Position numbers and translations under genes: made by a program | The notes under the pieces: model-generated | What the model was told of the DNA's origin: nothing | What the model saw: the letters and a program-made list of their open reading frames with translations, nothing else | Databases searched by the model: none | Shown: piece by piece, positions 27,202 to 34,361 of the stretch | How positions within the stretch are numbered: the stretch's first letter is position 1 | Layout: each line of letters opens with the position of its first letter | Assembly: GCF_946892675.1 (NCBI RefSeq) | Contig: NZ_CAMPOV010000002.1 | Coordinates: 496,001-560,000 of the forward strand | Source: Arthrobacter sp. Marseille-P9274 | GTDB lineage: Bacteria > Actinomycetota > Actinomycetes > Actinomycetales > Micrococcaceae | Reading direction: 5' to 3' | Length of the DNA: 64,000 bases

Positions 27202-28676
27202 CTTCCGGCCACCAGTTCCTCGACGGTCGCGCGGGCGCCGCGCTCGTGCAGGGAATCCAGGGCCGCGGTATAGGCCTCGACGAAGCTCTCGTTGTCCACG
27301 AGGTCGCCGAACACCTCCCGCTGGGCGATGAAGGCCAGCTTGTCCTCGCGGTTCCGGGCCGCCGCGGCCATCAGCGAGTCCTTCAACCGGTCGACGACGG
27401 CGATCGGCTCGCCTTGCTCGTCGGTTCCTTCCGCGTAGCGCGCCCACGAGGCGACGATCGCCGCGGAACGGTGGATCTCGCCGTCGTTCTTGAGGTTCTC
27501 CCGGATCACCGGCACCAGCCACTTGGGGATGCGGTCCGAGCTCTCCGCGCAGAGCCGGGTTAGGGTGTCCCGGACGTACTCGTTGGAGAAACGCGCGATC
27601 AGCTTGTGCTTGTAGGCGTCCAGGTCGATTCCGGGCACGGGCTGCAGGGTGGGCGTGGCCTCCCGGTCCATGTAATCGAGCAGGAACCGGGCGAACGTCC
27701 GGTCCTGGCAGACCTCGTGGGCGTAGCGGTAGCCGGCCAGGTAGCCGAAGTAGCACTGGCCCTGGTGGCTGGCGTTGAGCAGCCGCAGCTTCATCAGCTC
27801 GTAGGGCTCCACGTCCTCCACCAGCTGGACGCCGGCCTCGTCGAAGGGCGGCCGGCCCTGGGTGAAGTGGTCCTCCAGCGCCCACTGCTCGAAGTCCTCG
27901 CAGACCACCGGCCAGGCGTCCTCAACGCCGAACTCCTGGGCGATGGAGGCCCGGTCCTCGTCCGTGGTCACCGGGGTGATCCGGTCCACCATGGAGTTGG
28001 GGAAGGAGATGTTGGCGTCCATCCATTCCCCCAGCTCCGGGTCCTTCAGGCGGGCGAAGGCGGTGAACATCCTGCGGGCCATGTCCCCATTGCCCTGGAT
28101 GTTGTCGCAGGACATGATGGTCAGCGGCGGCAGGCCGCGCTGCCGCCGCCTAGCTACGGCCTCGGTGACCAGTCCGAAGGTGGTCGACGGCGTGGCCCCC
28201 GGCGCCAGGTCCGCGGCCACGGCGGGGTTGGCCGCGTCGAACTCTCCGGTGACGTGGTGGAAGTTGTAGCCGCCCTCGGTGATGGTCAGCGAGACGATCC
28301 GGGTCTGCTCCGAGGCCATCTTCTCGATCACCGCCTCCGGGTCCTCCGGCGCCAGCAGGTATTCGATGATCGAGCCGATCACGCGGGCCTCGCGGGTGCC
28401 GTCCGGGTTCTTGACCACCAGGGTGTAGAGGCAGTCCTGGTCCGCCATGGCCTTCTTCATCGCCGCGTCCGAGGGCATCACGCCCACCCCGCAGATGGCC
28501 CAGTCGAGGGCCTTGCCGGCGTTCATCAGGCGGTCCAGGTACATCGCCTGGTGCGCCCGGTGGAACCCGCCGACACCGAAATGCACGATTCCGGCTCTCA
28601 GCTTGCTCCGGTCATAGGAAGGGATGGCCAGCTGAGAGGCTAGCTGCGGCAGGGTTACGGCGTTGAGCGCGGACAT
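27198..28676 (-). CDS. Long-chain polyol (mannitol/arabitol) 2-dehydrogenase
   Basis: The 492-residue protein matches the mannitol-dehydrogenase family in length and motifs. It has an N-terminal NAD-binding GVGGFHRAHQ and the catalytic K-x4-N-x2-H set as Lys296, Asn301, His304 (KLRLLNASH), almost the same numbering as Pseudomonas mannitol 2-dehydrogenase. It oxidises a C5 or C6 polyol to a ketose. Mannitol to fructose or arabitol to xylulose are both possible; the nearby xylulokinase favours arabitol. A perfect copy of the locus operator lies upstream at 28734, so it probably shares the SorC regulon although it is transcribed separately. Confidence 0.9.
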   Translation of the reverse strand: MSALNAVTLPQLASQLAIPSYDRSKLRAGIVHFGVGGFHRAHQAMYLDRLMNAGKALDWAICGVGVMPSDAAMKKAMADQDCLYTLVVKNPDGTREARVIGSIIEYLLAPEDPEAVIEKMASEQTRIVSLTITEGGYNFHHVTGEFDAANPAVAADLAPGATPSTTFGLVTEAVARRRQRGLPPLTIMSCDNIQGNGDMARRMFTAFARLKDPELGEWMDANISFPNSMVDRITPVTTDEDRASIAQEFGVEDAWPVVCEDFEQWALEDHFTQGRPPFDEAGVQLVEDVEPYELMKLRLLNASHQGQCYFGYLAGYRYAHEVCQDRTFARFLLDYMDREATPTLQPVPGIDLDAYKHKLIARFSNEYVRDTLTRLCAESSDRIPKWLVPVIRENLKNDGEIHRSAAIVASWARYAEGTDEQGEPIAVVDRLKDSLMAAAARNREDKLAFIAQREVFGDLVDNESFVEAYTAALDSLHERGARATVEELVAGS

Positions 28677-28733
28677 GCTACCACCTTGTGAGCCGGGTTA
28701 CTTTCGCACAATCTAGCATATGAGTCTCCGCCG

Positions 28734-28748
28734 TTGCTCAGATGAGCA
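28734..28748. promoter_or_regulatory. SorC-type operator E upstream of polyol dehydrogenase
   Basis: TTGCTCAGATGAGCA is a clean inverted repeat TGCTCA-N2-TGAGCA, 58 bases before the dehydrogenase start. It has the same spacing as the sites near 24.7-24.8 kb. Confidence 0.65.
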
Positions 28749-28855
28749 CATCCTCTCCGGGCCCCTGGCTTGGGCCCCTTGGCAGGACCGCGGAGCAGTG
28801 CCAAGGTGAACACTGTCCGCAGTCATCCACGCTATCGATTCCGTGAGGACCAGCC

Positions 28856-29278
28856 ATGGCACGCATGATCTTCCCGAACCTCCCCGTGACCGACCTGGCC
28901 AAGGCCACGGACTTCTACACCGGCCTGGGCTTCGAGAAAAACCCGCAGTACAGCAATGACGTCTGCTCCGCCATCGTCGTCTCGGACAGCATCGTGGTGA
29001 TGCTGCTGCAGCAGGAGTTCTTCAAGGGTTTCCTGGCCGACGGCGACACTCCGCACCTGACGTCGGACGCCAAGGAGGTGCTCAACTGCCTCAGCTGCGA
29101 CTCCCGCGAGGAGGTGGACAGCCTGGTGCAGAAGGCCCGGGACAGCGGCGGGACGGTGTACCACCCGGCCGAGGAGGGCACCCCCGGCATGTACGCCGCC
29201 TCGGTGGCCGATCCGGACGGCCACATCTGGGAGCTGCTCTACATGTCCCCCGAGGCCATGGCCGGACAAGAAGGCTGA
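28856..29278 (+). CDS. VOC-family (glyoxalase/bleomycin-resistance-like) protein
   Basis: This 140-residue protein has the paired beta-alpha-beta-beta-beta units of the vicinal oxygen chelate fold: NLPVTDLAKATDFYTGLGF at the N-terminus and VADPDGHIWELLYM at the C-terminus. The latter carries the metal-ligand glutamate of the second unit. It resembles small glyoxalase-like proteins of unknown substrate. Confidence 0.85.
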   Translation: MARMIFPNLPVTDLAKATDFYTGLGFEKNPQYSNDVCSAIVVSDSIVVMLLQQEFFKGFLADGDTPHLTSDAKEVLNCLSCDSREEVDSLVQKARDSGGTVYHPAEEGTPGMYAASVADPDGHIWELLYMSPEAMAGQEG

Positions 29279-29311
29279 CCCGACGCAGCGCGTACCCGAC
29301 ACTGCCTATAC

Positions 29312-29341
29312 GGCAGCTCCTACTCCGGCAGCTCCTACTCC
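29312..29341. repeat. 15-bp perfect tandem duplication at the 3' end of arsC
   Basis: GGCAGCTCCTACTCC occurs twice head to tail (29312-29326 and 29327-29341). The second copy covers the stop codon of the minus-strand arsC gene, so the first copy is a second stop-bearing duplicate just downstream. Confidence 0.85.
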
Positions 29342-29757
29342 GCGGTGAGCTCCTCGTAGAGGCGGTGGACCCGGGCATCGATCTCGTCGCGGACCAGGCG
29401 CATCCGTTCCATGCCGTGGATGTCGCGGAGGCTCGGCTCGTCGATCTCCCACCGCTCGTAGCGGGTCCCGGGCACCTCATCCAACCGGGCGTTCGTGCCG
29501 AGGATGACGACGACGTCGGCGGAGCGCTGCGCTTCCTCCGTCACCGCGGTGGGGGTGTTCGCGCTGATGTCGACGCCCTTCTCGAGCAGCGCCGCGGCCG
29601 ATTCCGGGTTGACGGCCGTCCCCGGCTTGGTGCCGCAGGAGTGCACCTCGACCGTTCCACCGGCCAGCTTCTCCATCAGGCCCGCGGCCATCGGGGACTT
29701 GCCGCTGTTGGACGAGCAGACGAAAAGGACGCTGGGTCTGTCGGTGGGCGTAGCCAT
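29335..29757 (-). CDS. arsC: Mycothiol-dependent arsenate reductase (ArsC1/C2 type)
   Basis: This 140-residue protein has the low-molecular-weight phosphatase fold with P-loop CSSNSGKS (Cys14, Lys20). Lysine in place of the usual CX5R arginine is what the actinobacterial arsenate-mycothiol transferases show, together with GTKPGT and the C-terminal GMERMRLVRDEIDARV, both present. Such enzymes form an arseno-mycothiol adduct that mycoredoxin reduces. It is divergent from the second arsC. No arsR, arsB or acr3 gene is near. Confidence 0.85.
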   Translation of the reverse strand: MATPTDRPSVLFVCSSNSGKSPMAAGLMEKLAGGTVEVHSCGTKPGTAVNPESAAALLEKGVDISANTPTAVTEEAQRSADVVVILGTNARLDEVPGTRYERWEIDEPSLRDIHGMERMRLVRDEIDARVHRLYEELTAE

Positions 29758-29919
29758 GCTGCAAAATCCTCTCGCGGGCCGTGAAGTCGGTGTCGGTGCG
29801 GCTGTCCGCGGCCAGGCGGCCGGTTGCCGCCGACCCCTTGATAGTAGCCGCCGTTCTTGCTGGACTGTTCTAGAGCGCACGCGGCTGCACCTGCGACGCC
29901 GCAGAAAGAGGGAACCGCC

Positions 29920-30354
29920 ATGACCGAGCCCAGCAGCCACACGCCCGTCGTCCTCTTTGTCTGCGACCACAACGCCGGCCGCTCGCAGATCGCCGCGGCC
30001 TACCTAAACCACCTCGGCCGCGGCGCCCTCGTGGCCAAGTCGGCCGGGTCGCGGCCCTCCGCCGAGGTTCATCCCGCCGTCGTGGAGGCGATGGCGGAGG
30101 ACGGACTCGACATTTCCGCGGAGACACCCAAGGAGCTCACCGACGAGGCGCTCCAGGACGCCAACATGGTCATCACACTGGCCGGCAGCGAGGCCGTGCG
30201 CGTGATCCCGGGACGCAAGTACGAGGACTGGCAGCTCCGGCATCCTGACAACGATTCGCTGTCGCACGTCAGGCCGCTGCGCGACGACATCAAGGCCCGC
30301 ATCCAGGAGCTGCTCTCCGAACTGCTTCCGGCCGTCCACCCCGACGCCAACTAA
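29920..30354 (+). CDS. arsC: ArsC-like low-molecular-weight phosphatase fold protein
   Basis: The 144-residue protein carries the canonical P-loop CDHNAGRSQ (Cys15, Arg21) and the segment [13 protein letters not shown] seen in thioredoxin-type ArsC. It has only one cysteine: the positions of the two recycling cysteines of the Trx-coupled enzyme are Gly89 and Val93. An internal disulfide cascade is therefore impossible, and reduction should need an external thiol such as mycothiol. GAGGGAA precedes the ATG at 29920. The trxB-like gene follows 19 bases after the stop. Confidence 0.82.
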   Translation: MTEPSSHTPVVLFVCDHNAGRSQIAAAYLNHLGRGALVAKSAGSRPSAEVHPAVVEAMAEDGLDISAETPKELTDEALQDANMVITLAGSEAVRVIPGRKYEDWQLRHPDNDSLSHVRPLRDDIKARIQELLSELLPAVHPDAN

Positions 30355-30373
30355 TACCTGCGAGGAACCCGCC

Positions 30374-31351
30374 ATGGACACTGACAAGCTGATCATCATA
30401 GGATCCGGACCGGCGGGCTACACCGCCGCCGTCTACGCCGCGCGGGCCGGGCTGGCGCCGCGGGTGATCGCCGGCGCGGTCACGGCCGGCGGCGCGCTGA
30501 TGAACACCACCGAGGTGGAGAATTTCCCCGGCTTCCCGGACGGCATCCAAGGTCCGGAGCTGATGGAGCAGATGCGCTCCCAGGCAGAGAGATTCGGTGC
30601 CGTGATTGAGTACGACGACGTTTCCACCGTCTCGCTCAAGGGGCACGTCAAGGAGGTGGCCACCATGGGCGGGAACACCTACACCGCGCCGGCCGTCATC
30701 CTTGCCACCGGTTCGGCGTACAAGGAGCTGGGGCTGCCGGAGGAGAAGATGCTCTCCGGCCACGGGGTGTCCTGGTGCGCCACCTGCGACGGGTTCTTCT
30801 TCCGCGACCAGGACATCATCGTGGTCGGCGGCGGCGACTCCGCGATGGAAGAGGCTCTCTTCCTGACCCGCTTCGGAAAGAGCGTCACGGTCGTGGTCCG
30901 CCGCGACACCCTCCGGGCGTCGAAGATCATGGCCATGCGGGCCCGCGACAACGAGAAGATCCGCTTCGCCTACAACAGCGCCGTCACCGCCATCCACGGG
31001 GACACCAAGGTCACCGGCGTGACCCTGACGGACACCGTCAGCGGCGCCACCCGGGACCTGCCCGCCTCGGGCCTGTTCGTCGCGATCGGCCACCTGCCGC
31101 GCACCGACCTGGTCAAGGGCCAGGTCGAGCTCGACGACGAGGGCTACATCAAGGTGGACTCCCCCACCACCTGCACCAACCTGGACGGCGTCTTCGCCTG
31201 CGGCGACGCCGTGGACCACCGCTACCGCCAGGCCATCACCGCCGCCGGCACCGGGTGCTCCGCCGCCTTGGACGCCGAACGTTATCTGGCGGCCCTGGAC
31301 GACGCCGACAGCATCGCCACCGCGCTCGTCGAAGCGGAGACGCACGCCTGA
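30374..31351 (+). CDS. trxB: Thioredoxin-disulfide reductase
   Basis: This 325-residue flavoenzyme has the FAD motif [20 protein letters not shown], the redox pair CATC (Cys135, Cys138) and the NADPH motif [16 protein letters not shown] terminal FAD-binding region, [23 protein letters not shown], is also present. It reduces thioredoxin or a similar small dithiol protein with NADPH. Co-transcription with arsC suggests a thiol-redox supply for arsenate reduction. The genome's main trxB may be elsewhere. Confidence 0.92.
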   Translation: MDTDKLIIIGSGPAGYTAAVYAARAGLAPRVIAGAVTAGGALMNTTEVENFPGFPDGIQGPELMEQMRSQAERFGAVIEYDDVSTVSLKGHVKEVATMGGNTYTAPAVILATGSAYKELGLPEEKMLSGHGVSWCATCDGFFFRDQDIIVVGGGDSAMEEALFLTRFGKSVTVVVRRDTLRASKIMAMRARDNEKIRFAYNSAVTAIHGDTKVTGVTLTDTVSGATRDLPASGLFVAIGHLPRTDLVKGQVELDDEGYIKVDSPTTCTNLDGVFACGDAVDHRYRQAITAAGTGCSAALDAERYLAALDDADSIATALVEAETHA

Positions 31352-31423
31352 CCGGCCCCTCCCGGCCGGCCCGCCTGGCCCTTGCTCCCCCGCCCCGGGG
31401 CCTCCCGGACGAACCGGCCCGGA

Positions 31424-31963
31424 TTAATTGCGCGCCACGAGCGCGTCGACCTGCTCGAGCAGCGCTTCCATTTCCACCTCGGTGACGTCGGCAGGCTGGG
31501 CGTTACCGGAGAAGAACGTCGCGCTGTAGTACAGCCCGTCCCCCATCAGCTTGACCGCCTGGGCCAGCGGCCGGCTGCCCAGGGCTTCCTCGAGCGCCTT
31601 CAGCCACAGGTCCTGGATCCGCGAGAAGGCATGCGCGGCCGCCGGGTGGCCCTGCTGCACCAGCCGGGCCACCGCGACGATCGCCCGGTCCAGGGGTGAA
31701 TCCACGTAGTGCGAGGTCCGCACGTAGTAGCGCGCGGCGCCTTCGGGCGCGGCGCCGATCTTCACGGCGTCGTCTTCGGTCAGCGCCTCGAGCCGCTGGC
31801 ACAGTCCTTCCACCATCGCTTCCTTGGACGGGAAGTGGTAGAGCAGCCCGCCCTTGGAGACTCCGGCCGCGGCGGCTACCGCGTCCATGGTGGCGGCCCG
31901 TTCACCCTCTTTGATGAGGATGTCTTCAAAGCTGTCGAGGATCCGGTCTTTCGCGCTGGCCAT
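31424..31963 (-). CDS. TetR-family repressor of the adjacent efflux gene
   Basis: The 179-residue protein has an N-terminal TetR helix-turn-helix (TMDAVAAAAGVSKGGLLYHFPSKEAMVEGL, about residues 25-54) and a helical ligand domain. It is divergent from a DHA2 MFS gene, with the inverted repeat ACCGTC-CA-GACGGT between them. Classical repressor-pump arrangement. Confidence 0.9.
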   Translation of the reverse strand: MASAKDRILDSFEDILIKEGERAATMDAVAAAAGVSKGGLLYHFPSKEAMVEGLCQRLEALTEDDAVKIGAAPEGAARYYVRTSHYVDSPLDRAIVAVARLVQQGHPAAAHAFSRIQDLWLKALEEALGSRPLAQAVKLMGDGLYYSATFFSGNAQPADVTEVEMEALLEQVDALVARN

Positions 31964-31987
31964 GGCTCCATCCTACGGGTCGGCGAA

Positions 31988-32016
31988 TTGTTTATAAACC
32001 GTCCAGACGGTACAGT
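31988..32016 (+). promoter_or_regulatory. Promoter of the DHA2 efflux gene with embedded TetR operator
   Basis: TTGTTT (31988-31993) and TACAGT (32011-32016) are exactly 17 bases apart. The palindrome ACCGTC-CA-GACGGT (31998-32011) fills the spacer, so bound repressor would block polymerase. Confidence 0.7.
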
Positions 32017-32052
32017 TATGCCGTTCCCGTTCGTTCCTCCAGGAGGTGCAGT

Positions 32053-33555
32053 ATGCTCACGATCACCCAACGCGCCGGCCGCAAGGAGTGGACCGCCCTG
32101 GCGGTGCTCATGCTGCCCGTCCTACTGGTCGCCGTCGACAACACGGTCCTCAGCTTCGCCCTGCCGGCCATTTCGCTGGACTTCAACACCAGCGGCACCA
32201 CGCTGCTGTGGATCATCGACATCTACCCGCTGGTGCTGGCCGGACTGCTGGTCGCGATGGGCAGCCTGGGCGACCGCTTCGGCCGCCGGCGGATGCTGAT
32301 GATCGGCGCGGCCGGGTTCGCAGCCCTGTCGGCGGTCGCCGCGTTCTCCCCCAGCGCCGAGCTGCTCGTCGCGGCGCGGGCCGGACTGGGCATCTTCGGC
32401 TCCATGCTGATGCCGGCCACGCTGTCGCTGATCCGCAACATCTTCGGTGACCGCGGCCAGCGCCGGCTGGCCATCGCGATCTGGGCGGCCGGCTTCTCCG
32501 CCGGTGCCGCCCTGGGCCCGCTGCTCGGAGGCTTCCTGCTGGAGCACTTCCACTGGGGCGCGGTCTTCCTGCTCGCCGTGCCCGTACTGGTGCTCATGCT
32601 CGCGCTGACCCCGGCGTTCGTGCCCGAGTCCCGCGATCCATCGCCGGGCGGCGTGGACGTGGTCAGCATCGCGCTCTCGATCGCTACCATGCTGCCCGTC
32701 GTCTACGCCATCAAAAACCTGGCCAACGACGGTGGCTTGCCCGCAACCCTGGCGAGCGCCGCCGTCGGGCTGGCCTCCGGCTGGCTGTTCACGCGGCGCC
32801 AGCTCTCCCGCACGAGTCCGATGCTGGACGTGCGCCTCTTTGCGGTGCGGCCGTTCACCGGCGCGGTGCTGGTCAACCTGCTGGCCATCTTCTCGCTGGT
32901 GGGCTTCCTCTACTTCGTCTCGCAGCACCTGCAGCTGGTGCTCGGGCTCGGCCCGCTGGAGGCGGGGCTGGTGCTGCTGCCCGGCCTCGCGGTGACGATT
33001 GCGGCCGGCCTGCTCGCCGTGCCGCTGGTCCGGCGGATCCAGCCGCATCTGGTGGTCTCCGGCGCCCTGCTGCTTTCGGCCGCGGCCTACTGGATGGTGG
33101 CTTCCTCCGAGGACGGCTCGGCCGGGTGGCTAATGCTGGCCTTCGTCGTGCTGGGAGCGGGCGTCGGCGCCTCCGAGACCCTGTCCAACGATTTAATCCT
33201 CTCCAGCGTGCCCGCAGCCAAGTCCGGTGCCGCCTCCGCGGTCTCGGAGACGGCCTACGAGGTCGGCTCCGTGTTCGGAACGGCACTGCTGGGCAGCATC
33301 CTGGTGTCCTCGTACCGCGACAACGTCGAACTGCCGGCCGGCCTGGACCCGGAACAGGCGGCGGCTGCCGGCGAAACATTGGGCGGCGCGATCAATACCG
33401 CGGCCGACCTCCCGGCGCGGAGCGCAGACGCCCTGCTGGACTCGGCCTTCCGGGCCTTCGACAGCGGTGTGTCGATCACCGCGGGCATCGCCGCCGTGCT
33501 GATGCTGGCCGCGGCCTGGCTGGCCTTCCGGACCCTGCGGGGCGTCCAGGCCTGA
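32053..33555 (+). CDS. DHA2-family MFS drug exporter (14-helix, SmvA/QacA type)
   Basis: This 500-residue membrane protein has about 14 helices and the family motifs VAVDNTVLSFALP (motif D1), GSLGDRFGRRRMLMIGA (motif A) and GAALGPLLGGFLLEHFHW (motif C). SmvA/QacA relatives expel lipophilic cations such as methyl viologen or quaternary ammonium compounds by proton antiport. AGGAGG stands six bases before the ATG. Confidence 0.9.
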   Translation: MLTITQRAGRKEWTALAVLMLPVLLVAVDNTVLSFALPAISLDFNTSGTTLLWIIDIYPLVLAGLLVAMGSLGDRFGRRRMLMIGAAGFAALSAVAAFSPSAELLVAARAGLGIFGSMLMPATLSLIRNIFGDRGQRRLAIAIWAAGFSAGAALGPLLGGFLLEHFHWGAVFLLAVPVLVLMLALTPAFVPESRDPSPGGVDVVSIALSIATMLPVVYAIKNLANDGGLPATLASAAVGLASGWLFTRRQLSRTSPMLDVRLFAVRPFTGAVLVNLLAIFSLVGFLYFVSQHLQLVLGLGPLEAGLVLLPGLAVTIAAGLLAVPLVRRIQPHLVVSGALLLSAAAYWMVASSEDGSAGWLMLAFVVLGAGVGASETLSNDLILSSVPAAKSGAASAVSETAYEVGSVFGTALLGSILVSSYRDNVELPAGLDPEQAAAAGETLGGAINTAADLPARSADALLDSAFRAFDSGVSITAGIAAVLMLAAAWLAFRTLRGVQA

Positions 33556-33589
33556 GCCGGATCGCCGTCGAGCGAACCCGGCCGATTCA

Positions 33590-33618
33590 TTGCTCTATAC
33601 CCCAAGGGGGTATAGACT
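33590..33618 (+). promoter_or_regulatory. csoR promoter with embedded 17-bp CsoR operator
   Basis: The inverted repeat CTATACCCC-N3-GGGGTATAG covers 33595-33615, with a 17-base ATACCCC/GGGGTAT core at 33597-33613. It fills the spacer between TTGCTC (33590-33595) and TAGACT (33613-33618). The core is one base longer than every CstR-type site at 12-15 kb. Confidence 0.78.
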
Positions 33619-33646
33619 GTGTGGGCAGGACACGGAAGGAGCAGCC

Positions 33647-34021
33647 ATGAACCCGGAACCGGCCGCCGTCGACACCGAAGCGGAAGCCCTCGCACACGCG
33701 GAGGCGTCCGCCGTCGACCCCCACGTCGGCCATGCCTACACGACGGACAAGGCGGCGTACCAGCGCCGGCTGAAGCGGATCGAAGGCCAGGTGCGCGGCA
33801 TTGCGCGGATGGTCGATGAGGACAAGTACTGCATCGACATCCTGACGCAGGTGGCCGCCGTCAACAAGGCGCTGCACGCCGTGAGCATCGGGCTGCTCGA
33901 GGACCACATCTCGCACTGCGTCGTCGGAGCGGCCAAGGAATCCGAGGCCTCCGCGGACCCCGCAATCGTGCAGGAGAAGGTCAAGGAAGCCACGGACGCC
34001 ATCGGCCGTCTGCTCCGCTGA
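33647..34021 (+). CDS. csoR: Copper-sensing repressor CsoR
   Basis: The 124-residue protein has the full Cu(I) ligand set Cys62, His87, Cys91 (spaced 25 and 4 residues apart, as in Mycobacterium CsoR) and the conserved RLKRIEGQVRGIARM start helix. Its N-terminal 30 residues are an acidic, His-containing extension. Copper binding releases it from DNA. GGAAGGAG precedes the ATG. It heads the csoR-copZ-copA operon and lies behind its own operator. Confidence 0.93.
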   Translation: MNPEPAAVDTEAEALAHAEASAVDPHVGHAYTTDKAAYQRRLKRIEGQVRGIARMVDEDKYCIDILTQVAAVNKALHAVSIGLLEDHISHCVVGAAKESEASADPAIVQEKVKEATDAIGRLLR

Positions 34022-34047
34022 ACCGCCCATTCCCCAAGGAGAGCACC

Positions 34048-34275
34048 ATGAGCACCATTACCAAAGTCAGCATCGACGGCATGACCTGTGGCCACTGCAT
34101 TGCGGCCGTCACCGAGGAACTCACCGCGATCGAGGGCGTCCAAGAGGTTGCGATCGAGCTGAACAAGGGCGGGATTTCCACCGCCACCGTCCAGTCCGCG
34201 GGCCAACTGGATCCGGAACAGGTCGGCGAGGCCGTGGCAGAAGCCGGCTACCTCGTGGTTGCGGACGAGGCGTAG
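34048..34275 (+). CDS. copZ: Copper chaperone CopZ
   Basis: This 75-residue heavy-metal-associated domain has the MTCGHC motif (Cys14, Cys17) and a ferredoxin-like beta-alpha-beta pattern. It carries Cu(I) to the CopA pump encoded next. It starts 26 bases after csoR. Confidence 0.93.
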   Translation: MSTITKVSIDGMTCGHCIAAVTEELTAIEGVQEVAIELNKGGISTATVQSAGQLDPEQVGEAVAEAGYLVVADEA

Positions 34276-34361
34276 CGAAGCAGGGCACTTTAGGTAGGGC
34301 ACGTCGCGAGCGGTGCCCTACCGCGCCGCCATCAGACTTGGCAGGAGGGAACGGGGCAGCG

